Shown here one piece after another: positions 6,022-11,405 of a stretch of DNA of 11,405 nt. Under the pieces are notes generated by a model. It saw only the letters and a program-made list of their open reading frames with translations. It searched no databases and was not told the origin of the DNA. Every line of letters starts with the position of its first letter. Within the stretch, counting starts at the first letter, position 1. Location of the stretch: positions 17,175 to 28,579 of the forward strand of contig DBRC01000006.1 in NCBI GenBank assembly GCA_002305505.1, in the 5' to 3' direction. A program made the translations under genes and the position numbers. Origin of the DNA: Prevotella sp. UBA1378 (GTDB taxonomy: Bacteria > Bacteroidota > Bacteroidia > Bacteroidales > Bacteroidaceae).

Positions 6022-6582
6022 CTACACTGTCATAATTTCCTTGTTCTTAGCCGCCATCAAGTCGTCTACCTTCTTCATGTACTTGTCATGAATCTTCTGC
6101 AGCTCCAGTTCGGCGTCTTTCTCGTTGTCCTCGCTGAGCCCGTCCTTGATGGCCTTCTTCAGTTTTTCCTTGATGTCGCCGCGCACGTTGCGCACCTCGA
6201 CCTTTGTTTTCTCGGCAATCTTGTTACACTGCTTCACCAGTTCGCGGCGGCGCTCCTCCGTGGGCTGCGGTATCCCTAAACGTATCACCTCGCCGTTGTT
6301 TTCGGGGGTGATGCCCACGTCGCTGTCCATGATGGCTTTCTCGATGTCGCGTATCTGCTTACGGTCCCACGGCTTGATGGAGATGGTGCGCGCGTCGGGC
6401 ACGGTAACCGTGGCTACTTGGTTCAGGGGCACTTTTGAGCCGTACGACTCTACCTTCACTCCGTCGAGAATCGCCACATTGGCCCGCCCGGCACGGATAC
6501 GGTTCAGTTCGTCCTCCAGATAGAGGGCGGCCATTTCCATTCTCTCTTCAGCTGATTTCAATGTTTCTTTTACGTCTATCAT
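6022..6582 (-). CDS. frr: Ribosome recycling factor
   Basis: 186 residues, full family length. RRF works with EF-G to split post-termination ribosomes. The sequence shows the three-helix domain I (ERMEMAALYLEDELNRIRAGRA and, from about 105, PTEERRRELVKQCNKIAEKT ... VRNVRGDIKEKLKKAIKD) with the inserted beta domain (VESYGSKVPLNQVATVTVPDARTISIKPWD). The start at 6582 has an A-rich leader (CGAAAAAATT) without a Shine-Dalgarno sequence. A strong promoter match about 30-60 bp upstream gives a short leader. It is the first gene of a probable frr-rsgA-peptidase operon. Confidence 0.98.
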   Translation of the reverse strand: MIDVKETLKSAEERMEMAALYLEDELNRIRAGRANVAILDGVKVESYGSKVPLNQVATVTVPDARTISIKPWDRKQIRDIEKAIMDSDVGITPENNGEVIRLGIPQPTEERRRELVKQCNKIAEKTKVEVRNVRGDIKEKLKKAIKDGLSEDNEKDAELELQKIHDKYMKKVDDLMAAKNKEIMTV

Positions 6583-6610
6583 AATTTTTTCGAGTTATTA
6601 TTCCAAGATA

Positions 6611-6641
6611 CAAATGTAATGACATTTTGCCGAAAAAGCAA
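6611..6641 (-). promoter_or_regulatory. Promoter of the frr operon
   Basis: On the minus strand TTGC (6638-6641) and TACATTTG (6611-6618) are separated by 19 bp. This fits the primary Bacteroidota sigma consensus TTTG-N19-21-TAnnTTTG with a full -7 box and an imperfect -33 box. Transcription would start near 6601-6605, about 20 nt before the frr ATG. Confidence 0.75.
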
Positions 6642-6689
6642 GAAAAAACCTTTTTTTTATATCCGCCCCGTTCATTTTTCATGCTTCGC

Positions 6690-6711
6690 CCGGCCAGCTA
6701 CATACGGCCGG
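6690..6711 (-). other. GC-rich stem-loop in the cyuA-frr gap
   Basis: CCGGCC (6690-6695) and GGCCGG (6706-6711) form a 6-bp stem with a 10-nt loop. No T-run follows on the minus strand. It may help to end dsbD-cyuA transcription together with the stem-loop at 6760-6786. Confidence 0.35.
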
Positions 6712-6759
6712 AGCGCAAACCGCAGGGTGTTTTGTAAAGTTTCAGTACAGAGGCATACC

Positions 6760-6786
6760 ACGCCCCGCGCTGCCATGCCGGGGTGT
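6760..6786 (-). terminator. Stem-loop directly after cyuA (weak terminator)
   Basis: ACGCCCCG (6760-6767) and CGGGGTGT (6779-6786) pair over 8 bp, with one G-T pair and an 11-nt loop, starting inside the cyuA stop codon. There is no T-run, so it may be a transcript-end stabiliser or a Rho-type site rather than an intrinsic terminator. Confidence 0.4.
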
Positions 6787-8087
6787 CAGGCTTTGCAGGT
6801 CATGATGTCGAGCACCATGCTGTCGGTGGCCTGCATGGCATCGGCGCCAATCGACGTGAGGTTGCGGATGCAGCGGTCGACGTCGTCGTCGATGATGCCC
6901 TCGGCACTGGTGACACACTTGCCCTCCATCGACAACAGCGAGGAAAGGATGGCGGTGCTCACGCCCGAGGCTATCTTCAACGAACAGCTGGGCTTGGCGC
7001 CGTCGCATATCATGCCCGTAAGGTTGGCTATCATGTTCTTCACACTGCGGCACACCCGTTCGTAGTCGCCGCCCATCAGATAAGTGATGCCGCAACTGGA
7101 ACCGATGCTGGCCACCACGCAGCCGCAGAGTGCGGATAGCTTGCCCAGGCTCTGCTTGATGTAAATGGCCGTAAGGTGGCTTAGCGCCAGGGCGCGTATC
7201 AGCTCTTCTTCCGTATTCTCGTTCTCCTGCGCATATACCGCCACGGGATTGGTGGCGCAGATACCCTGGTTGCCGCTGCCGCTGTTGCTCATCACCGGAA
7301 TCATGGCGCCGCCCATACGGGCATCGCAGGCTGCAGCGGTCTTGGCGATGATATGCGAGAAGATGGAATTGCCGAAGATGCCCTTTGCCAGCGGGCGGTC
7401 GATGGTTTTCCCGAGGTTGTGCCCGTAATTGCCCTTGATGGCCTCTTGCGCCGCCCGCATGTTGTACCGCCTGGATTCGAGGATGAAACGGATCTCGTCG
7501 AGCGGGCTCTCCGTGGCGAAGTCGTACACGGTACGGAGGTTGAGGCTCACGGGATGGCCGCAGGCCTCAGCCTGCGCTACGGCACCGTCTGCCGCCCGAC
7601 CGGGGGCACAGCCTGCGTCATTGTCGCCCGCCGCGCCCACAAAGCGGGTATGGCTGCCAGCTATAACGGCGGTGGCACTATCCTGCCCCGATGTGCAGGT
7701 GGCCTCGATATACAGTTTCTCGCTGATGTTTCCTTTCAGGCAAATCCGCACGCGCTTTTCGCCGACAAACCGTTTCCCCTCTTTGAGGGCGGCAGGCGTG
7801 AGGTCTTTCAGAACCTCGAGCTGGTAAGCCGACTTGCCTACCAGTGCGCCCAGGGCTACGGCAATGGGCAGCCCTACCATCCCCGTGCCTGGAATACCCA
7901 CGCCCATGGCGTTTTTCAGGACATTGGCACTGAGGCTCACCTGTATCTGTTCGGGCCGCCGGCCGAGCATCTCGGCAGCACGTGCCGTGCAGAGCGCCAC
8001 GGCCATGGGCTCTGTGCAGCCGATGGCCGGCACCACCTCTTGGCGGATGAGCGAGATGATGCGCTGCCGGGTATCGTTATCGAGCAT
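6786..8087 (-). CDS. cyuA: L-cysteine desulfidase / UPF0597 (serine dehydratase alpha-like) family protein
   Basis: 433 residues from the ATG at 8087 (MLDNDTRQR). A longer frame to 8174 lies inside dsbD and is rejected. The family binds a [4Fe-4S] cluster and includes the methanogen and enterobacterial cysteine desulfidases (CyuA/YhaM), which split L-cysteine to pyruvate, ammonia and sulfide, and relatives of the iron-sulfur L-serine dehydratase. Visible marks: AIGCTEP (C24), NAMGVGIPGTGMVGLP, NSGSGNQGI before C277, and ALCGCVVASIGSSCG (C321, C323, C332). C24, C277 and C321/C323 are candidate cluster ligands by comparison with the methanogen enzyme. Residues about 135-165 hold an Ala/Gly-rich loop (GDNDAGCAPGRAADGAVAQA) that looks longer than in relatives I recall. 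The start overlaps the dsbD stop by 11 bp (ATGCTCGATAA), so the two are coupled. The substrate could be cysteine or serine; I favour cysteine from family marks. Confidence 0.85.
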   Translation of the reverse strand: MLDNDTRQRIISLIRQEVVPAIGCTEPMAVALCTARAAEMLGRRPEQIQVSLSANVLKNAMGVGIPGTGMVGLPIAVALGALVGKSAYQLEVLKDLTPAALKEGKRFVGEKRVRICLKGNISEKLYIEATCTSGQDSATAVIAGSHTRFVGAAGDNDAGCAPGRAADGAVAQAEACGHPVSLNLRTVYDFATESPLDEIRFILESRRYNMRAAQEAIKGNYGHNLGKTIDRPLAKGIFGNSIFSHIIAKTAAACDARMGGAMIPVMSNSGSGNQGICATNPVAVYAQENENTEEELIRALALSHLTAIYIKQSLGKLSALCGCVVASIGSSCGITYLMGGDYERVCRSVKNMIANLTGMICDGAKPSCSLKIASGVSTAILSSLLSMEGKCVTSAEGIIDDDVDRCIRNLTSIGADAMQATDSMVLDIMTCKA

Positions 8088-10128
8088 AGTTGTCCAATCC
8101 GGTTTGCAGGAAGTCGATGTACTTCCGGATATCCTCATCGTAAGAACGGCTGCCGTTGAGGGGCTTGCCGCCATTATCGAGCAGCACGTAGAAGGGCTGG
8201 GTATTGGCGCCGAACTTTACGCGCTGCAGATAGCTCCACTTATCGCCCACGGTGTGCAGCGTGCGCTGGCTGCCGTTCTCCGTAACGGTCATCGGCGAGG
8301 GCAGCGGTGTCTTGTCGTCCACATAGAGGGAGATGAGCACATAGTCGTCGTTGAGCATCCGCGCCACGGTGGGGTCGGTCCATACGGCACCTTCCATCTT
8401 GCGGCAGTTCACGCAGCCGAAACCGGTGAAGTCGATGGCCACCGGCTTGCCGAGCCGCCGGGCTTCGGCCATGCCGAGGTCGTAGTCGGTAAACTTAGCC
8501 TCAACGGCCGAATGCTGCAGGTTGAAGTCTTGCGTGTTCATCGGCGGCGCAAAAGCGCTGATGCCCTTGAGCGGGGCGCCCCAAAGTCCGGGCAACATGT
8601 AAACGGTGAAAGCCAGCGAAATCAGCCCGAGGAAGAACTGCGGCACATTGGTGCGGCGGTCGGGGTCGTCGTGGGGGAACTTTATCCAGCCCATCAGGTA
8701 AGCGCCGAACAGTCCGAAGATGGCTATCCACAGGGACAGGAACACCTCGCGGTCGAGCAGGTGCCAGCCGTAAGCGAGGTCGGCGACGGAAAGGAACTTC
8801 AACGCGAAGGCCAGCTCTAAGAAACCGAGCGATACCTTCACCACGTTCATCCAGCCGCCCGACTTAGGGGCCGACTTGAGCAGCGAGGGGAAAACGGCGA
8901 AGAGGGTGAACGGGATGGCCAGCGCAACGGCAAAGCCGAACATGCCGATGGTGGGTGCAACCAAGTTGCCCTGGGCGGTGACGGCTACGAGCAGGAAACC
9001 GATGATGGGGCCCGTACACGAGAACGAAACGAGCGTAAGGGTGAAGGCCATGAGGAAGATGCTGAGCAGACCGGTGGTTTGCTCCGACTTCTGGTCGAGC
9101 TTGTTGCTCCACGAAGATGGCAGGGTAAGCTCGAAAGCCCCGAAGAAGGAGGCAGCGAAGACTATCAGCAGCAAGCAGAAGAAAACGTTGAACACGGCAT
9201 TGGTAGACATGGCGTTGAGGGCACTCGGCCCGTACAACAGCGTAACGATAACGCCCAGCAATACGTAGATGACCACGATGGAGAGCCCGTAAATGGCGGC
9301 TTCGCGGATGGCCTTGCCACGCTCTTTGTTGCGTTTGAGGAAGAAGCTGACCGTCATCGGGATAATCGGCCACACACAGGGCGTAAGCAGGGCGAGGAAA
9401 CCGCCGAGCATACCGGCGAAGAAGATGTACAACAGCGAGTTGTCCACCGGCTCGTCGTAACTGGCCAGGAGGTCGACGACGGGCGCCCACAGATTGGCGT
9501 CGCCCGCCACTGCCGCCTGTGCCGCAGCAGCCCTGCCTGCCTTCGCCGTGTCGGCGGCAACTACGGGAGCTGCGGCAGCTGCCGTATCGGGCACGGCCGC
9601 CAATGCCGCTGCCGCTTTCACATCCGCTGCTTTCTTTTCCTCCTTCGCTCCGCTACCATCCGGCGCCTTCTCTACGGGTGAGCGGCCGCTCTTGCGGAAC
9701 GTGGCCTCAGAGGGCGGCAGACAGCTCTTATCGTCGCAAGCACCGTATTCCACATAACAGTCGATGAGGTATTCGGGCTTGGTGAACTTGATTCTCTGCA
9801 CGAAAGTGACGCTGTTTTCAAAATAGCGTAGGTTCATATTGAACATGCGGTCGAACTGGGAAATCTCCTTGCCGCGGGCCTGCAAGCTGCCTACAGTTTG
9901 CGCCCCCTCCATCTTGTTGGTATTGAACGTGGCGGAAATCGGGCCGTCGCTGCCCAGGTTAGTGGAATAGACATGCCACCCCGGGGCTATCGAGCCCGTA
10001 AAAACAATTTCGGCCTCATCACCTGCCAGCATCCTCAGCTGGGAGGAAAAGCGCACGGGGTTCATCAACTGGGCTTGTGCCGCACACAAAACCATCAACA
10101 ACGCGATGGCGGAAAATAGTCGTCTCAT
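8077..10128 (-). CDS. dsbD: Thiol:disulfide interchange protein DsbD (three-domain)
   Basis: 683 residues. It carries electrons from cytoplasmic thioredoxin across the inner membrane to periplasmic thiol proteins. A signal peptide (1-18/20, LFSAIALLMVLCAAQA) is followed by the N-terminal immunoglobulin-like domain with its cysteine pair C131/C136 (GACDDKSCLPP). An Ala-rich low-complexity linker lies at about 160-210. The membrane domain spans about 230-515 with about eight helices and the redox pair C251 (TPCVWP) and C371 (SCTGP). The C-terminal thioredoxin-like domain has C572-VN-C575 (FGCVNCRKME). All three cysteine pairs are present, so it should be active. A -7 promoter box lies about 50 bp upstream. 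The 3' end overlaps the cyuA start, which suggests one transcript linking periplasmic reduction with cysteine or serine breakdown. Confidence 0.95.
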   Translation of the reverse strand: MRRLFSAIALLMVLCAAQAQLMNPVRFSSQLRMLAGDEAEIVFTGSIAPGWHVYSTNLGSDGPISATFNTNKMEGAQTVGSLQARGKEISQFDRMFNMNLRYFENSVTFVQRIKFTKPEYLIDCYVEYGACDDKSCLPPSEATFRKSGRSPVEKAPDGSGAKEEKKAADVKAAAALAAVPDTAAAAAPVVAADTAKAGRAAAAQAAVAGDANLWAPVVDLLASYDEPVDNSLLYIFFAGMLGGFLALLTPCVWPIIPMTVSFFLKRNKERGKAIREAAIYGLSIVVIYVLLGVIVTLLYGPSALNAMSTNAVFNVFFCLLLIVFAASFFGAFELTLPSSWSNKLDQKSEQTTGLLSIFLMAFTLTLVSFSCTGPIIGFLLVAVTAQGNLVAPTIGMFGFAVALAIPFTLFAVFPSLLKSAPKSGGWMNVVKVSLGFLELAFALKFLSVADLAYGWHLLDREVFLSLWIAIFGLFGAYLMGWIKFPHDDPDRRTNVPQFFLGLISLAFTVYMLPGLWGAPLKGISAFAPPMNTQDFNLQHSAVEAKFTDYDLGMAEARRLGKPVAIDFTGFGCVNCRKMEGAVWTDPTVARMLNDDYVLISLYVDDKTPLPSPMTVTENGSQRTLHTVGDKWSYLQRVKFGANTQPFYVLLDNGGKPLNGSRSYDEDIRKYIDFLQTGLDNYAR

Positions 10129-10178
10129 GAATATATAATCATAATTTAATGTAACACCACATCATACTGTCTAAACCG

Positions 10179-10186
10179 CAAAGATA
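10179..10186 (-). promoter_or_regulatory. -7 promoter box of dsbD
   Basis: On the minus strand TATCTTTG matches the Bacteroidota -7 consensus TAnnTTTG, 50 bp before the dsbD ATG. No clear TTTG box lies at the expected spacing; the nearest is a TTGT 15 bp upstream. A moderate or regulated promoter is likely. Confidence 0.55.
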
Positions 10187-10245
10187 CGAAAAAGCAGCAG
10201 AACAACCAGCATGTTTTTAGGATTTTAACGCAGTTCGCCCTGGAA

Positions 10246-10290
10246 TCCGGAAACCGGAAGACGCCCCGGTGCTTCACAGCGCCGGGGCGT
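10246..10290 (-). terminator. Tandem GC-rich stem-loops between rhaD and dsbD
   Basis: ACGCCCCGG (10261-10269) and CCGGGGCGT (10282-10290) form a perfect 9-bp stem, extendable by three inner pairs to a 6-nt loop. Next to it TCCGG (10246-10250) and CCGGA (10254-10258) form a second small hairpin. They lie 66 bp past the rhaD stop on the minus strand. No T-run follows, so the intrinsic terminator call is provisional, but they probably mark the 3' end of the rhaD transcript. Confidence 0.5.
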
Positions 10291-10294
10291 TATG

Positions 10295-10311
10295 TTACTA
10301 TTAAATAGTAA
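10295..10311. repeat. 17-bp perfect palindrome in the rhaD 3' region
   Basis: TTACTATTAAATAGTAA is an 8-bp perfect inverted repeat around one central A. It lies just after the rhaD stop and before the GC-rich stem-loops. It could be a binding site or part of the 3' structure; nothing decides between these. Confidence 0.4.
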
Positions 10312-10355
10312 GTAATAATGATTATATGTATGTAGTCGGTTGCTATTCGCTTTTA

Positions 10356-11165
10356 TTATTTCGGCAGATGGAACACCTCGGTGAGCTCCTTCATCTGGGC
10401 ATCGCTCATGCCTTCGGGCTCGAAACCCATGCACTTCGAGTTGATATATATCTTGGCACTCTTGGAAAGCACGTCTATCTGGTCGAAAGCATCCATCACG
10501 TCGAGCCCCTTGGCAAACACCCCGTGCTTCTCCCACATCACAACGTCGTAGTCTTCCAGCTCGTTCAGCGTGGCATCGGCCAGCGCATTGCTGCCGGGCA
10601 GGGTATAGGGCACGATGCCCAAGCCTAACGGACAGAAAGCTTTGGTTTCGGGAATCATCGACCACAGGATGCGCGTAAGCACGTCCTTACCGAGGAACGC
10701 CGGGTTATGGCTCATGGCCACCAGCTCTATCGGGTGGGTATGCACGGTGGCCTTGTAGGCCGAGCCGGTCTCTATCAGGCGGGCATGCACGGCAAGGTGC
10801 GACGGCAGTTCGCTGGTGGGCATCACCTCTTCGTCGGCGATGATGACGTAGCTGGCACAGTCGTCGAGTATCCGGATGATACTGCCATTGGCCATCGGCC
10901 GGCGTGCCAGGTCGCGCATGCGCTTGCCGGTGCCCTTACAGTAGAAATAACATCCCGCCAGCTCGGGCAGCGCAACGCCGATGGGCTTCACGCCGCTGAT
11001 GGCCGGCATACGGCGGACCTCGTCGTCTACCAGTCCGGTTACATTTACCGTGATGTTGCCGCCGTTGCGCTCTGCCCATCCGTTCTGCCAGAGGTATCCG
11101 GCCACTTCTGCTATCTTGTCGACCTCCTGCTTCAGCATGGGGCGCCCTTCCAATATACTCTTCAT
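10356..11165 (-). CDS. rhaD: Rhamnulose-1-phosphate aldolase (class II)
   Basis: 269 residues from the ATG at 11165. A TTG one codon upstream (11168) is possible but unneeded. The enzyme splits L-rhamnulose 1-phosphate to dihydroxyacetone phosphate and L-lactaldehyde, the third step of rhamnose use, in the cytoplasm. Family marks: GWAERNGGNIT (about 29-39), PTSELPSH with Glu119, the metal pair His142/His144 in VHTHP, and His214 in EKHGVFAKG. These align with Glu117, His141, His143 and His212 of the E. coli enzyme, and the length is similar to its 274 residues. MSHNPAF and the LGIVPYTLPGSNALA segment also fit RhaD rather than fuculose or ribulose-phosphate members. No rhaA, rhaB or transporter gene is in the window. 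The gene has its own -7 box and is followed by hairpins, so it appears monocistronic here. Confidence 0.95.
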   Translation of the reverse strand: MKSILEGRPMLKQEVDKIAEVAGYLWQNGWAERNGGNITVNVTGLVDDEVRRMPAISGVKPIGVALPELAGCYFYCKGTGKRMRDLARRPMANGSIIRILDDCASYVIIADEEVMPTSELPSHLAVHARLIETGSAYKATVHTHPIELVAMSHNPAFLGKDVLTRILWSMIPETKAFCPLGLGIVPYTLPGSNALADATLNELEDYDVVMWEKHGVFAKGLDVMDAFDQIDVLSKSAKIYINSKCMGFEPEGMSDAQMKELTEVFHLPK

Positions 11166-11191
11166 CAATCTTCGTGTTAAGTTTTACACTG

Positions 11192-11199
11192 CAAAGGTA
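11192..11199 (-). promoter_or_regulatory. -7 promoter box of rhaD
   Basis: On the minus strand TACCTTTG matches TAnnTTTG, 26 bp before the ATG, giving a leader of about 20 nt. No good TTTG box is found 19-21 bp upstream, which would fit a promoter that needs an activator such as a rhamnose-responsive AraC-type regulator (inference). Confidence 0.6.
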
Positions 11200-11260
11200 G
11201 ATTTAAAAATCGGTAAAGAACACTGTTTTTTGATATTTGGACTGAAATTTTTGATTTTAA

Positions 11261-11278
11261 GGTTGATTTATATCAACC
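11261..11278. promoter_or_regulatory. Perfect 18-bp palindrome upstream of rhaD (candidate operator)
   Basis: GGTTGAT (11261-11267) and ATCAACC (11272-11278) are perfect inverted repeats around TTAT, about 62 bp upstream of the rhaD -7 box. A third copy of the half-site, ATCAACC, occurs at 11324-11330. The position suits an activator or repressor site, but the binding protein is unknown. Confidence 0.45.
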
Positions 11279-11405
11279 GCCGCGAAAAAGCGGAAGGCAC
11301 GCACCGGGGATATTACCGGGGCGATCAACCCGGGGCCGGGATAAAGCAATTGAGTTCCGCAGCAAAGACGCAAGGGATAGCAGCCCTAAAGGCAAGCGGT
11401 GGGCA
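11279..11405. other. GC-rich region of unknown content at the window edge
   Basis: No gene can be supported. Two short minus-strand frames enter from the edge (27 and 44 codons before a stop), without recognisable protein features. The stretch has ACCGGGG at 11303-11309 and 11315-11321, a related ACCCGGGG at 11328-11335, and CCGC/GCGG pairing near 11277-11294. It could be the 3' end of an upstream transcript or a repeat remnant. Confidence 0.35.

Noticed and set aside
4993..6279. Long plus-strand open frame (428 codons) antisense to rsgA and frr
   Set aside because: The opposite strand encodes two unmistakable full-length genes. The antisense translation is His/Val/Ala-rich without domain pattern, as expected from GC-biased codon shadows.
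6619..7065. Plus-strand 148-codon frame across the frr promoter and the cyuA end
   Set aside because: It crosses a promoter and hairpins and enters the antisense of cyuA; no coding signs.
8088..8174. N-terminal extension of the cyuA-like protein by 29 residues
   Set aside because: It overlaps the dsbD C-terminal codons and has no family similarity; homologues begin near MLDNDTRQR.
7353..8820. Plus-strand open frames antisense to cyuA and dsbD (268 and 328 codons)
   Set aside because: They are shadows of well-conserved genes; no promoter, leader or protein motif supports them.
11166..11168. TTG start codon for rhaD
   Set aside because: An ATG follows immediately (11165), gives the same protein minus one residue and is the more usual start.

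Overview
The window looks like chromosomal DNA of a moderately GC-rich member of the Bacteroidales (Bacteroides/Prevotella relatives). Three observations support this. The encoded proteins are of Bacteroidota type: a small ECF sigma factor paired with a short single-pass anti-sigma protein, a secreted S9 peptidase with a YAM/QAQ-style signal peptide, and a three-domain DsbD. Three 5' regions carry the Bacteroidota -7 box TAnnTTTG. Most genes lack a strong Shine-Dalgarno sequence. All ten genes are on the minus strand, so transcription runs from high to low coordinates. I see no rRNA, tRNA, CRISPR array or transposase.

From right to left: (i) about 240 bp without a clear gene, holding palindromes and a promoter, leads into rhaD (rhamnulose-1-phosphate aldolase), which stands alone in the window. 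(ii) After a hairpin-rich gap, a second promoter precedes dsbD, a transmembrane thiol-disulfide reductant conduit. dsbD overlaps by 11 bp a gene of the cysteine desulfidase / UPF0597 family (cyuA-like). (iii) A 200 bp gap with a convincing promoter (TTGC-N19-TACATTTG) precedes frr, rsgA and a secreted S9 (DPP-like) peptidase. These are joined by gaps of 0 and 22 bp and probably form one operon. (iv) A 302 bp gap holds three blocks of exactly five GGATTAN heptamers in inverted arrangement, a perfect 12-bp-arm hairpin and a run of ten C (minus strand). (v) A four-gene operon closes the window: ECF sigma factor, anti-sigma factor, a small secreted protein of unknown function and an outer-membrane beta-barrel protein. 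Another piece of the heptamer repeat lies just beyond its last gene.

Much of the window is housekeeping: ribosome recycling, 30S maturation, sugar catabolism and periplasmic redox. The less explained parts are the heptamer repeat system that brackets the sigma operon, the C10 tract 25 bp before the sigma start codon, the two unassigned envelope proteins under that sigma factor, and the translationally coupled pairing of a thiol-reductant transporter with a probable cysteine-degrading enzyme. I did not find clear evidence of a wholly new multi-gene system. The repeat/C-tract/sigma arrangement is the strongest candidate for something undescribed.
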